This document shows, piece by piece, positions 1 to 7,238 of a stretch of 34,361 nucleotides of DNA. Origin of the DNA: Phycisphaerae bacterium (lineage in GTDB: Bacteria; Planctomycetota; Phycisphaerae; UBA1845). The stretch's first letter is position 1, and every line of letters begins with the position of its first letter. The DNA lies in contig JAJDEA010000035.1 of the NCBI GenBank assembly GCA_029260035.1, forward strand, positions 1 through 34,361, in the 5' to 3' direction. A program made the translations under genes and the position numbers. Below the pieces are notes generated by a model. The model was not told the origin of the DNA, made no database searches, and worked only from the letters and a program-made list of their open reading frames with translations.

Positions 1-5
1 ATTCG

Positions 6-23
6 CACTGCTCAAGAGCAGTG
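6..23. repeat. Perfect 8-bp hairpin downstream of the sialidase gene
   Basis: CACTGCTC and GAGCAGTG are separated by two bases. The hairpin lies about 50 bp beyond the stop codon of the minus-strand sialidase-like gene. No T-tract follows on the minus strand, so it is only a weak candidate for a terminator or an mRNA 3' stabilising hairpin. Confidence 0.35.
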
Positions 24-71
24 GCACGCGACTCCAATACTACCTAACCAGTCAAGTTGTCCGTGACACAC

Positions 72-1016
72 CTAGTTTTTCCACCACGACGAATCGAACG
101 AGACATAACGAATTCGCGTTCTGCCGAAGGTGTAAACGCCATGCGCAATACCATTCGTATCGACCACAAAAGCTGGATAGGAAAGTTCATGTTCGGTTTC
201 GTCAATGTGTTTCGGATCCGACCACGACAGCCCACTGTTTGAGGAATGGGCCAGACTTAACGGATAGCGCTGGTGTTCGGTCGTGTGGTTGTATACCGCG
301 CAAAGCGTGTCCTCGACCTGAAAAGCCGCGACTCCCGACAGCGGGTTTGGCAATGTTGTCCGCACGATCTTCGACCAACTTCGACCATCATCAGCAGAAA
401 TCGACCGAAGGCAGACGCGTTCATCCCCCACGGGCCTGAGGATCATCACAAGACGTTTCTCGTCCTGGCGAACAATCGAGCCTTGAATGGCCCCGAAATC
501 ATCAAAATGCTCAACGGGAAACCATCCTTGCGCATCCGGGCCGGCTGTGAGCATAACTGTTTGATTCTTTTTTTCGTCATAAGCGGGCAGCAACGAATAG
601 GTATTGCTGCGGACGATGGGCGGATATCGCACCATCATTCCTTGATCGACGCGGATGACTTCGGGCTGGGACCATGTTTCTCCCATGTTGTCACTAAAAC
701 AACCATACAGAGCTGCGCTATCCCAATAGTGACCTCTTAATGACACAAATATCAAATGGATGCGTTCGCCTTCTCCGCAGAACAAAAGAGGATTGCCCAG
801 TGAATTGGACATTTCCGAGAGTATTCGCTTAGGGCGATCGAACCGGTCGCGACCGGCTCTCTTGCGCGAGAGCAACAAAATTCCGCCTCGCGTTTCTGTT
901 TCCGGATAGCCATACCAGGCGACCAGCATGTCGCCGCCCTTCGTATGAATAATTGTAGGGCAATGGCAGAACTGGATGGATTGATCGGGGTTGGCTATGT
1001 ACTCGCTCGTAAACAT
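72..1016 (-). CDS. Sialidase/neuraminidase-like BNR-repeat protein
   Basis: This 314-residue protein has the pattern of a six-bladed sialidase-like beta-propeller. Three Asp-box (BNR) motifs of the S-x-D/N-x-G-x-x-W type are visible: SDNMGETW near residue 108, SADDGRSW near 207 and SSNSGLSW near 258. Family members hydrolyse terminal sialic acids or related sugars, but many planctomycete relatives have no tested activity, and I cannot place the catalytic Arg triad or Tyr/Glu pair with confidence. No signal peptide is visible at the N-terminus, so the protein is probably cytoplasmic unless the start is wrong. No clear ribosome-binding site precedes the ATG. It is the last gene of the minus-strand run and is separated from recO by 277 bp that contain repeat copy 1. 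Confidence 0.72.
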   Translation of the reverse strand: MFTSEYIANPDQSIQFCHCPTIIHTKGGDMLVAWYGYPETETRGGILLLSRKRAGRDRFDRPKRILSEMSNSLGNPLLFCGEGERIHLIFVSLRGHYWDSAALYGCFSDNMGETWSQPEVIRVDQGMMVRYPPIVRSNTYSLLPAYDEKKNQTVMLTAGPDAQGWFPVEHFDDFGAIQGSIVRQDEKRLVMILRPVGDERVCLRSISADDGRSWSKIVRTTLPNPLSGVAAFQVEDTLCAVYNHTTEHQRYPLSLAHSSNSGLSWSDPKHIDETEHELSYPAFVVDTNGIAHGVYTFGRTRIRYVSFDSSWWKN

Positions 1017-1206
1017 GATCGTCTAAGGTCCGGTAACTTGGTCGTGAATTCACCCTGCCCTCTGCTCGATTGTCGGCTAATGACTGACAGCGTCTGAGCG
1101 CAAGATACGACTGTGTCTATAGGGTTTTTCGCTTAGGCCGATAGTCGTTTGGGCATAAACTAACTGGTTGATGGAGGCCACCCGAGCATACACACGGGCT
1201 TTTATG

Positions 1207-1296
1207 GCAGCGAACAGTCAAGTGTAGCGGCGAACTGCTCTTATGTTTGAGGAAAACCGTGCTTCTGAACGCTACAGTAGATTAGAGCTTGCTCTA
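1207..1296 (-). repeat. Dispersed ~90-bp structured repeat, copy 1
   Basis: The canonical strand is the minus strand, the same as the flanking recO and sialidase genes. It opens with a perfect hairpin TAGAGC-AA-GCTCTA. Next comes CTACTGTAGCGTTC, then a variable centre of about 30 bases, then CGCTACACTTGAC and GTTCGCTGC. TGTAGCG near the start can pair with CGCTACA near the end (7 bp), closing a long stem over the variable centre. The leading TAG is the stop codon of recO. The flanks match copy 2 almost base for base. Confidence 0.85.
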
Positions 1297-2028
1297 TTCA
1301 ACCAATCTTTGCTTAGATGATGGCACGACTTTCTGAGCTAACATCGGTTCACGTCCAAGCTGATGGGAAATGTGGTAGTTCAATACAGAGAAAGGCCCTA
1401 TTCTTGCCGTCGAACTGGTTGCCCCTTGAAGCCTGCGAAGTGTCTCGCCTCCGATCTCGCGTTTCTCGACTTGACCTGCTTCGCAATGGCGACAGATCAT
1501 GCCACCTTCGAAGGACGAGAAATGGCTGAGGTCATTGGACCGTTGGCATCGCTGGCAAGCGTCGAATCGCGGCAGTGAGCCTGTGGCGTTCAGCAGGGCC
1601 AATTGGTATTGAACCACAGCGTCCACAGGTTCTTCCGCATTGCCGATATCCAGGAGTGATGCGAAAAGCGCGTCGTAGAGTTCAGGATGCGGATCCCAGT
1701 CTTCCGTCATACGCGCTGTTATTTCGGCAACGTACTGGGCGCTATAGAGCCGTGAAAGTTTTTCGCGCAAGCCCCCAAACATGCGAATCTGCTTCCATTC
1801 TGTCAGGGTAGCCAGCGTTTCACTCCTCTCGTGCTTTGAGCTCCAACTCAGATAGCCCACTTCAAGGAGATCAATGCCCACCGCAAACCGTTTCTTCGTA
1901 CTGCGCTTCGTGCCCTTGCCAATCGCGCGTACTTTGCCATGCTCTTTCGACATAAAGACCAGAATCTGGGAGGTCTCTGAAAAGTCGATGCGATTGAGTA
2001 CGATTGCGGTATCGGTGAAGACAGCCAT
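1294..2028 (-). CDS. recO: DNA repair protein RecO
   Basis: RecO (244 residues) loads RecA onto SSB-coated single-stranded DNA with RecR in the RecFOR gap-repair pathway. The N-terminal OB-fold region begins MAVFTDTAIVLNRIDFSET and continues with a typical KGxxR-like basic stretch (KGTKRSTKKR). The helical C-terminal part carries a zinc-binding pair CQRC...CRHC near residues 160-183. The reading frame is open further upstream to 2253, but the ATG at 2028 is chosen because homology starts there and the extension would run into the preceding pseudopilin gene, which ends at 2084. The TAG stop codon is part of repeat copy 1, so the last few residues may have been set by that element. Confidence 0.9.
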   Translation of the reverse strand: MAVFTDTAIVLNRIDFSETSQILVFMSKEHGKVRAIGKGTKRSTKKRFAVGIDLLEVGYLSWSSKHERSETLATLTEWKQIRMFGGLREKLSRLYSAQYVAEITARMTEDWDPHPELYDALFASLLDIGNAEEPVDAVVQYQLALLNATGSLPRFDACQRCQRSNDLSHFSSFEGGMICRHCEAGQVEKREIGGETLRRLQGATSSTARIGPFSVLNYHISHQLGREPMLAQKVVPSSKQRLVE

Positions 2029-2083
2029 ACGCGTATGATACGAGAACCCAAGTCGTCGTGAAGTCGGCTGATTTGTCGTTTGG

Positions 2084-2596
2084 CTAATACGCGGCGTGAG
2101 CGGGTGAATCATCCGCAGAGAATCGTCCCGTTGCGGAGTCGTAGTGCCACCCATGCGTGTTCTCGCCGGGCGCTTTGCCGTCTGCCCGGACTTTGGTCTT
2201 GCCATTGAATGGATTGGGAGGAAACGCGTGGAGGTAAGGGCCGAATTGACCACCCAGAATACGCTTCCCAGTGGCGTTTGTCGTCTCCATCAAGCGCTTG
2301 ACGAAGTTCTTGTCGTCGGAATTTCCCTTGTCGTCCAAATCGGGAGTTCGCCCGCCATGCTCGGATGTATAAATATCGATTGCATCACGCACGCCGTTGA
2401 GAGAGCCTCGTAGCGAAATATCCTCTGTCTTGCCTGCGACTGTGGAAATCCTCGATGTCGCGATCGCGGCTATGATGCCAATAATCGCTACGACAATGAC
2501 CATTTCGACGAGCGAAAAAGCAAGTCGGGGCGCAATGTGAGAATGCGCATTCTTGCCCCGGTAAGATTGCAAATTTGTTGGGCAGGCTGTTTCCAT
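2084..2596 (-). CDS. Type II secretion/type IV pilus-like pseudopilin (GspG/GspH type)
   Basis: This 170-residue protein has a class III signal sequence: a polar leader of 26 residues, then A^FSLVEMVIVVAIIGIIAAIA, with glutamate at +5 of the mature chain followed by a hydrophobic helix. The residue before the cleavage site is Ala instead of the usual Gly. The globular part contains a GspG-like tail (GQFGPYLHAFPPNPFNG), which in major pseudopilins surrounds the calcium loop. It should be processed by a prepilin peptidase and sit in a pseudopilus or anchor to the inner membrane. It lies 20 bp after the acidic coiled-coil gene and 55 bp before recO, so the three may be co-transcribed. No clear ribosome-binding site precedes the ATG, and a TTG eight codons in is an alternative start. 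Confidence 0.8.
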   Translation of the reverse strand: METACPTNLQSYRGKNAHSHIAPRLAFSLVEMVIVVAIIGIIAAIATSRISTVAGKTEDISLRGSLNGVRDAIDIYTSEHGGRTPDLDDKGNSDDKNFVKRLMETTNATGKRILGGQFGPYLHAFPPNPFNGKTKVRADGKAPGENTHGWHYDSATGRFSADDSPAHAAY

Positions 2597-2616
2597 TTCT
2601 TAACAGACTGACAGTC

Positions 2617-4122
2617 TCAAGAAGTTGTCGTGAGATTCTTTGCGTTTTTCGCTTCGTCGCTCGCCTCATCGGCTGATCGCTCTGCTGCTTCGGCGCTCTT
2701 ATCCGCACGTTCTTTCGCACGCTTTGCATCTTCTCGAAACTGTCGCGCTTCATCTCGTGCGGTGACCGTTTCATCTCTGGCCTTGGAAGCGTCTTCTTTG
2801 ATCTGCTCCAGGTCCGTGCTTATCGTTTGCAGCTTGCTGCATGTAGTTTCCAGGTCGTCTCGTTGCTGCATGATTTCGCTAAACGCCTCTCCTGCACGCG
2901 ACCATTGGTCATTTACCTGCGTGCTCAAGAGATTGGCCAGCTTGCGAATGCCCTGCTCGATTTCCTCAACGGCTCGCTCTGCCCGTTCGGGGGTGTATTC
3001 CGACGTGTTCATCTCGTCGCTGGCTTGGGTCTCAGGAGGAGTGTCCCCTTCGGGGTCAGTCGCTTCTGTGCTGTCAGACGGTTCGGCTTCTGCAGACAAG
3101 TCGCTTGCTTGCGATTCTTCGACAGCCGATTCTTGTTCGCTGTTTGCGACGTCATCCGCGATGTCCGCCGAATCAGCTATCGCCTCTCCATTTTGTGTGG
3201 TTGGCGAAACGATGTCATCGTCAGCACCTATGTCATCGCCTTCGATATCTGAAACAGCTTCTGTGTCTGCGGAATCCGAGGCGGGCTGACTGTCGATGGC
3301 GTCTCCGTCATCCGTTATGTCTGCTGTATGGCTTTGATCATCGGTCGCGCCAAGCTGTTCCAATGCGTCAATCGCATCATCCACATTGTCTTCAGCTGCT
3401 TCTTCGTTATCGCATTGGACAGGTTCATTCGCTTCGGATTCTGTAGCCATGTCGGCCGACTCAACAGGCGACTCAAAATCCTGCGAAATATCGCCGGTGT
3501 CCGCATCGGCGGGATCGCCCACGGATGTATCTGCCGCCTCATCGACGCAAGTGTCGGTCGAATCTTCCGACGGTTCGCCCATCGTCGTTTCGACGGGCGA
3601 AGCATTGTCAGTGATTACGTCGGTCAATTCGGCCAACCCCTCAGCCGCCTGCTCGAGCGCGACCTCAATCGGAGTTTCGCTATCGATGGTTTTCAACTCT
3701 TCCACCTTGTTTTCTTCAAGGCTGACTGCTTCTTCCTGGGCCGACGGTTCACCTTGCTCTGTCATAACGCCACACTCCAACGCTGCTGTTGCGATGTCCT
3801 CCGCCTCTTCCTGGACGATGGTCATCAATATTTCTTCGCGAGTTTTCCAAAAATCGCGGTCGATGTGCGCGATCACTTCGCTGACGAGCGGGTGTTGCGC
3901 ATCAAACAGAATCTGCCGCAGTTCTTCCTTTGCGACGTCGTCGAAAACGAACGGTGTGATCTCGAACTGTGATCGCACACAATACTTCTGCACCTGAACG
4001 CCGATACGGCGAAGCAACTCAAGCTCGGTTCGAAGAAGACGCAATGCGGTGCAGTCTTGAACCACGACCGCGACAACCTGCCCGCCTCTCGGTATGGCGT
4101 AGTGTTTGATGGACAATCGCAT
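2617..4122 (-). CDS. Uncharacterised acidic low-complexity protein with C-terminal coiled coil
   Basis: I do not recognise a family for this 501-residue protein. Residues 1-115 look folded, with beta-like MRLSIKHYAIPRGGQVVAVVV followed by helices. Residues ~115-375 are extremely acidic and low in complexity, built from D, E, S, T and A, and are probably disordered. Residues ~375-495 are a long helical, alternately charged stretch (for example KARDETVTARDEARQFRED) ending in A/E/K/R-rich heptads typical of a coiled coil. There is no signal peptide or membrane segment. The ATG at 4122 has a GAGG ribosome-binding site seven bases upstream. The architecture could suit a scaffold or cytoskeleton-like protein, or a partner of the secretion pseudopilin gene 20 bp downstream. 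This is inference only. Confidence 0.75.
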   Translation of the reverse strand: MRLSIKHYAIPRGGQVVAVVVQDCTALRLLRTELELLRRIGVQVQKYCVRSQFEITPFVFDDVAKEELRQILFDAQHPLVSEVIAHIDRDFWKTREEILMTIVQEEAEDIATAALECGVMTEQGEPSAQEEAVSLEENKVEELKTIDSETPIEVALEQAAEGLAELTDVITDNASPVETTMGEPSEDSTDTCVDEAADTSVGDPADADTGDISQDFESPVESADMATESEANEPVQCDNEEAAEDNVDDAIDALEQLGATDDQSHTADITDDGDAIDSQPASDSADTEAVSDIEGDDIGADDDIVSPTTQNGEAIADSADIADDVANSEQESAVEESQASDLSAEAEPSDSTEATDPEGDTPPETQASDEMNTSEYTPERAERAVEEIEQGIRKLANLLSTQVNDQWSRAGEAFSEIMQQRDDLETTCSKLQTISTDLEQIKEDASKARDETVTARDEARQFREDAKRAKERADKSAEAAERSADEASDEAKNAKNLTTTS

Positions 4123-4485
4123 ATCACGTCCTCAAGGCGCGAGATGGCCTTGTAGAGATTGATCATCGTGCCGCGCAATCCATGCCTTACCGATGGCTGA
4201 CTCTTAGCGGGTCAACCTCGACGCATACTCCTAGGGTAATTCGGCGAACAACGGACAAGACTTCATGATGGCTGGTGTTCGATAATGTTGATGTTTGGCA
4301 GCTTCCGAAAACAAATCGTCTTGATACAAAGCGTGGCCAGTAGGTGTTCGGGCATGTCCCAGGGGATGCATGGATTTGACGCAGCTGGTCCGATAGCTGC
4401 ATCAAAGAAAACTATCGTTTTGTCCGGGCACGACGTACCATGTTCAAGGTGTGAGCGTGCGAGGTAGTTGCAGGTATAGAGGCCT
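4123..4485. other. Intergenic region between divergent genes, no gene seen
   Basis: This 363-bp gap lies between the divergent coiled-coil gene and rnpA. rpmH (ribosomal protein bL34), which normally precedes rnpA, was looked for in all forward frames and is not here. The only structure is the hairpin at 4375-4406. Confidence 0.6.
4375..4406 (+). promoter_or_regulatory. Hairpin 80 bp upstream of rnpA
   Basis: TTTGA-C-GCAGCT pairs with AGCTGC-A-TCAAA around the eight-base loop GGTCCGAT, giving 11 pairs with one C/A mismatch. It lies in the presumed 5' leader of rnpA. It lacks a T-tract, so it may be a leader structure or an operator instead of a terminator. Confidence 0.4.
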
Positions 4486-4899
4486 ATGGCTGAAAAGAAA
4501 GATCAAAGACATAGGCCTTGTCACCATATCAGGCGACGGAAGGATTTCGACAAGGTGTTTACCGAAAAACACTCCGCCAGGCAGGGCCAACTGGTCGTTT
4601 ATGTGTGTCCCAATTCCGTTGAACAATGCCGACTGGGGATTAGTGTTGGTAAGCGCACAGGAAACGCCGTCATGCGCAATCGCACACGACGGCGTATTCG
4701 TGAAGCTTTTAGGCGATCGAGAGAACGATTGCCCATCGGGCTGGACATCGTTTGCGTTGCGATGCCAGGCCTCGATAAGACGAGCGACGAAATAGCCGTA
4801 CTGCTATGCACGCTCGTCCCGAAGGCGCGTCGAAAACGATCACCAAGTCGTGGTCGGCCCACTCGGGCGACCACAGATAAGCATCCCCGCGATCCATGA
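4486..4899 (+). CDS. rnpA: Ribonuclease P protein component
   Basis: RnpA (137 residues) is the protein subunit that helps the RNase P RNA bind and cleave the 5' leader of precursor tRNAs. The family signature is clear in the middle: RLGISVGKRTGNAVMRNRTR, followed by RRIREAFRRSRERLP, which forms the RNR-type RNA-binding helix. The N-terminal HHIRRRKDFDKVF matches the usual start of the fold. The C-terminal ~25 residues are basic and disordered-looking (KARRKRSPSRGRPTRATTDK). A GAGG lies just before the ATG, with short spacing. The usual rpmH-rnpA-yidD-yidC cluster is broken: nothing resembling rpmH precedes it and an unrelated regulator follows on the other strand. Confidence 0.9.
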   Translation: MAEKKDQRHRPCHHIRRRKDFDKVFTEKHSARQGQLVVYVCPNSVEQCRLGISVGKRTGNAVMRNRTRRRIREAFRRSRERLPIGLDIVCVAMPGLDKTSDEIAVLLCTLVPKARRKRSPSRGRPTRATTDKHPRDP

Positions 4900-4966
4900 C
4901 GTTGAGTCGGCACGTTAACGTGTCATCTCGAAACGGATGTTGCCGAGTCACGGAATCGTCAATTGC

Positions 4967-5320
4967 TTACGCACGCAACAGCCTGGCAACCGTCTTGTCG
5001 ATCTGGTACTTGCCGCTTACGAGCTTAATTCCGACGCCGGCGTCTTCCAAATTGTTGAGATATCTGAAAACCGTCCGCCTGGAGCAGCGAAGCTTACGGC
5101 CGAGGCCTTCGATCGTCGCTCCCTTTTCCATGAGGTTGATCATTTTGAGCTGGCGACCATAGATCGATCGTTCGCTCTCGAGTTCCTTACAAAGAACTTC
5201 CGCAGACTTCTTGACGGCTTTATTCTTCTCGTACAGTCGCCCTTTCTGAGCAGCCTTGAGGGCTACATGAATAGCGAATGTCTCCGTGAAGTCAGACCGC
5301 GAGCTTAGTTGTCCCGCCAT
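4967..5320 (-). CDS. Small winged helix-turn-helix protein (HTH_11-like)
   Basis: This 117-residue protein carries a helix-turn-helix near residues 58-108. GATIEGLGRKLRCSRRTVFR is the turn and recognition helix, followed by YLNNLEDAGVGIKLVSGKY, which looks like the wing of a DeoR/HTH_11-type domain. The N-terminal half is a charged helix (KGRLYEKNKAVKKSAEVLCK) that could dimerise. No ligand-binding domain is present, so it is probably a DNA-binding regulator of unknown target. The start is supported by a strong AAGGGAG ribosome-binding site seven bases before the ATG. It lies tail to tail with rnpA, with 67 bp between stop codons. A minus-strand terminator at 5384-5407 isolates it from anything upstream. 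Confidence 0.75.
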   Translation of the reverse strand: MAGQLSSRSDFTETFAIHVALKAAQKGRLYEKNKAVKKSAEVLCKELESERSIYGRQLKMINLMEKGATIEGLGRKLRCSRRTVFRYLNNLEDAGVGIKLVSGKYQIDKTVARLLRA

Positions 5321-5383
5321 TTTTTTACTCCCTTTCGATACTTAACTAACGCTGCCCGTTCGAGTGAACGAGCGAAATAAACG

Positions 5384-5407
5384 AAAAAAGGGATCATGTG
5401 ATGACCC
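5384..5407 (-). terminator. Terminator-like hairpin on the minus strand
   Basis: Read on the minus strand, GGGTCAT pairs with ATGATCCC (one bulged T, loop CAC) and is followed directly by six T. It lies upstream of the helix-turn-helix gene, so it would end a transcript coming from the gene-poor region 5408-6090 and not from any called gene. Confidence 0.5.
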
Positions 5408-5672
5408 CTCGCCGAACGGCACCATACCAAGCCTTTGCCGCGATGACAATACCCGGCATGTTTTTTTTATGTCGTGTATTGGGCACCGCGCCGCCAAAAG
5501 AAAATCCGACAGATTCCCCATGTTCAAGAAAAGCGTTCAGGAGCCGACTGCGCGCCAATGACACACGATTTCGACCACGATCAGAAGGCTATCTGCCAAA
5601 AAACGGGGCATGTTCTGTGCCACTGCCTGGGCGCCATGTTTTTGACACCATTGGGAAGGCTTTTTTTCTCCC

Positions 5673-5695
5673 CCGGCTTCGCTCCATGGAGCCGG
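5673..5695. repeat. GC-rich palindrome in gene-poor region
   Basis: CCGGCT and AGCCGG flank the self-complementary decamer CTCCATGGAG. The sequence can fold on either strand. It sits in the gene-poor stretch and has only a short ATTTTG after it on the plus strand. Function is unknown. Confidence 0.35.
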
Positions 5696-6093
5696 ATTTT
5701 GTCGTAACGCCGCCAATCGCAGCACGAAGCCAAAAAACAGGCATTGTTCCTGCTGGAGTGAGTCCGTTCGGGCGATTATGCTCGTTTTTCGTTTGTAGAA
5801 AAAGAACGCCTCGTTGGGCCCGGCATCAAAGTTGCGACATGCTAAGAAGCTGAGAACTACTTTACAACGCAACGATTCAACCGTTGCTTGGATAACTCCG
5901 AGAATACCCGCGGGGACCTATAGCAAGGATTGAGGCTGCACTTCATATTGCTGTTTGCTGCGGCGCTTACGAATTTTTTTATCTTCACGCAACACATGCC
6001 TCTCAACTCAATGTCGAGACATTCTTGTTACATTCTGAAGTTGGTCACGCGCGGAATGCGGTGAATCTGAGTCACAAGTGCCAAGGCACTATT

Positions 6094-6181
6094 GCAGCGA
6101 ACAGTCAAGTGTAGCGGAGAATTTCTCTATTTTAGAGTGAAGAGTGCATTCGAACGCTACAGTAGAATAGAGCTTGCTCTA
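6094..6181 (-). repeat. Dispersed ~90-bp structured repeat, copy 2
   Basis: The canonical strand is minus, co-oriented with the LD-carboxypeptidase gene just upstream. It has the perfect TAGAGC-AA-GCTCTA hairpin, then CTACTGTAGCGTTCG, a variable A/T-rich centre containing a CTCT...AGAG mini-hairpin, and CCGCTACACTTGACTGTTCG to the end. The 5' and 3' arms are almost identical to copy 1, while the centre differs. The first TAG is the stop codon of the carboxypeptidase gene. Confidence 0.85.
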
Positions 6182-7231
6182 GATGGCACATGTTCTGGTC
6201 AAGCCGCTATCCCATGAAATATTGAATGGGCCTTCGATTGACTTGGCGACCTTCGCTGGCGTGTGCAGCGGCAACGGCGACATCGGCCAAACATGGCCGA
6301 CTTGGGGCGCCTTCAAAATTGGCATAATTCTATCAGACGGCAAGTGGAACTGGAGCAATGAGAGGATATGGGGGGTAAGGTCAGTAAGGTCTTGATGTAA
6401 ATCACCCAGCAAGACGCCCGCACAATTCTGCCAATATCCCGCCAAAGTAATATGGGCTAGAAATCGGTCGATACGCTCTATTTTGTCGTTGAAATCCTCC
6501 AGCACAAGCCAATGCCCGCAGGGTCGTATGGCTTGGTCGAATTTCGAGCCGATCAGGGTGGATAGAACCGTCAGGTTGCCGCCAACGAACTGTGCCTCAA
6601 AGGAATTCGGCAGTGTGCCCTGCAAGAGATCGGCATGAATGTGTCTTCGAGTTCCATTCCCGGTTACGATGGATACTACATCTTCGAAGAACGATTTGAA
6701 TTCGGGCAGCAGATTGGCGCCAGCCCAGGTCTTGGCTGATACTGATTTCGTTTCGGCTTCGGATCGATTCAAAATGGCATGGCGGCGCAAGCCATAGGGT
6801 AAGAACGCTGGCCCCATATCATAAATGCCGATCCCGTTTCGATACGTTCCAACGATGTTTACAAGGGTGGTCAGTTCGCTGAACCCGAATACTGCGATGC
6901 GTGTATTGCGTTGTTCGAGAACAGAGAAATCGATGTGGTCGAGAACGCGTGTGAACCACGCACCGCCCCGAACCAGGACCATTGCAGCTACTTCGGAATC
7001 GGCAAGTGCCGCCTGAACGTCATCTGCGCGGGCAACGTCGTCGTCTCGTCCGCCGTGACTATCTGTCTCACGAGCTTCGATTAGTTCGTTACAGCCGGTG
7101 ACTTCAAAAGCCTGCCCCACGGCGCCTTGTACGATCGATTTGAGTTCTTCCGCGTCAGCAATGCCCGCTTTCTCAAAGAATGGAATACACGATCCCGCTG
7201 GGGCGATAAGATGGAGACGAGGCTTTGCCAC
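6179..7231 (-). CDS. LD-carboxypeptidase (peptidase S66 family)
   Basis: S66 enzymes cut the L,D-peptide bond of cytoplasmic murein tetrapeptides during wall recycling; relatives also detoxify microcin C-type compounds. All three expected catalytic regions are present in this 350-residue protein. The nucleophile is Ser118 in GFSELTTL, preceded by RGG near residue 88. Glu245 lies in LVLEDFNDKIERIDR. His313 lies in GHVWPMSPLPL. No signal peptide is visible. The start is GTG, placed seven bases after the btpA stop, with GGGAG overlapping the end of btpA, so the two are translationally close. An insertion of acidic residues near 55-72 (SHGGRDDDVARADD) is unusual. The stop codon comes from repeat copy 2. 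The substrate is not deducible from sequence. Confidence 0.85.
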   Translation of the reverse strand: MAKPRLHLIAPAGSCIPFFEKAGIADAEELKSIVQGAVGQAFEVTGCNELIEARETDSHGGRDDDVARADDVQAALADSEVAAMVLVRGGAWFTRVLDHIDFSVLEQRNTRIAVFGFSELTTLVNIVGTYRNGIGIYDMGPAFLPYGLRRHAILNRSEAETKSVSAKTWAGANLLPEFKSFFEDVVSIVTGNGTRRHIHADLLQGTLPNSFEAQFVGGNLTVLSTLIGSKFDQAIRPCGHWLVLEDFNDKIERIDRFLAHITLAGYWQNCAGVLLGDLHQDLTDLTPHILSLLQFHLPSDRIMPILKAPQVGHVWPMSPLPLHTPAKVAKSIEGPFNISWDSGLTRTCAI

Positions 7232-7238
7232 TTTCCAC

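Larger units (their letters stand above)
5321..6093. other. Long gene-poor intergenic region
   Basis: No convincing coding region is seen in about 770 bp. Open frames exist on both strands (for example 5398-5853 plus, 5537-5872 minus) but their translations have no recognisable motif, no good ribosome-binding site and odd composition. The region has several T-runs (5461-5468, 5661-5667), a minus-strand terminator-like hairpin at 5384-5407 and a GC-rich palindrome near 5673-5695. I looked for RNase P RNA and tmRNA signatures and did not find them. Confidence 0.5.

Noticed and set aside
2827..3997. Several long plus-strand frames opposite the acidic coiled-coil gene
   Set aside because: They are Ser/Cys/Arg-rich shadows produced by the acidic codons (GAA, GAC, GCG) on the minus strand and have no ribosome-binding sites or motifs.
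5398..5872. Frames on both strands in the gene-poor region (151 and 111 codons)
   Set aside because: No motif, no good ribosome-binding site and composition unlike the neighbouring genes; they overlap each other on opposite strands.
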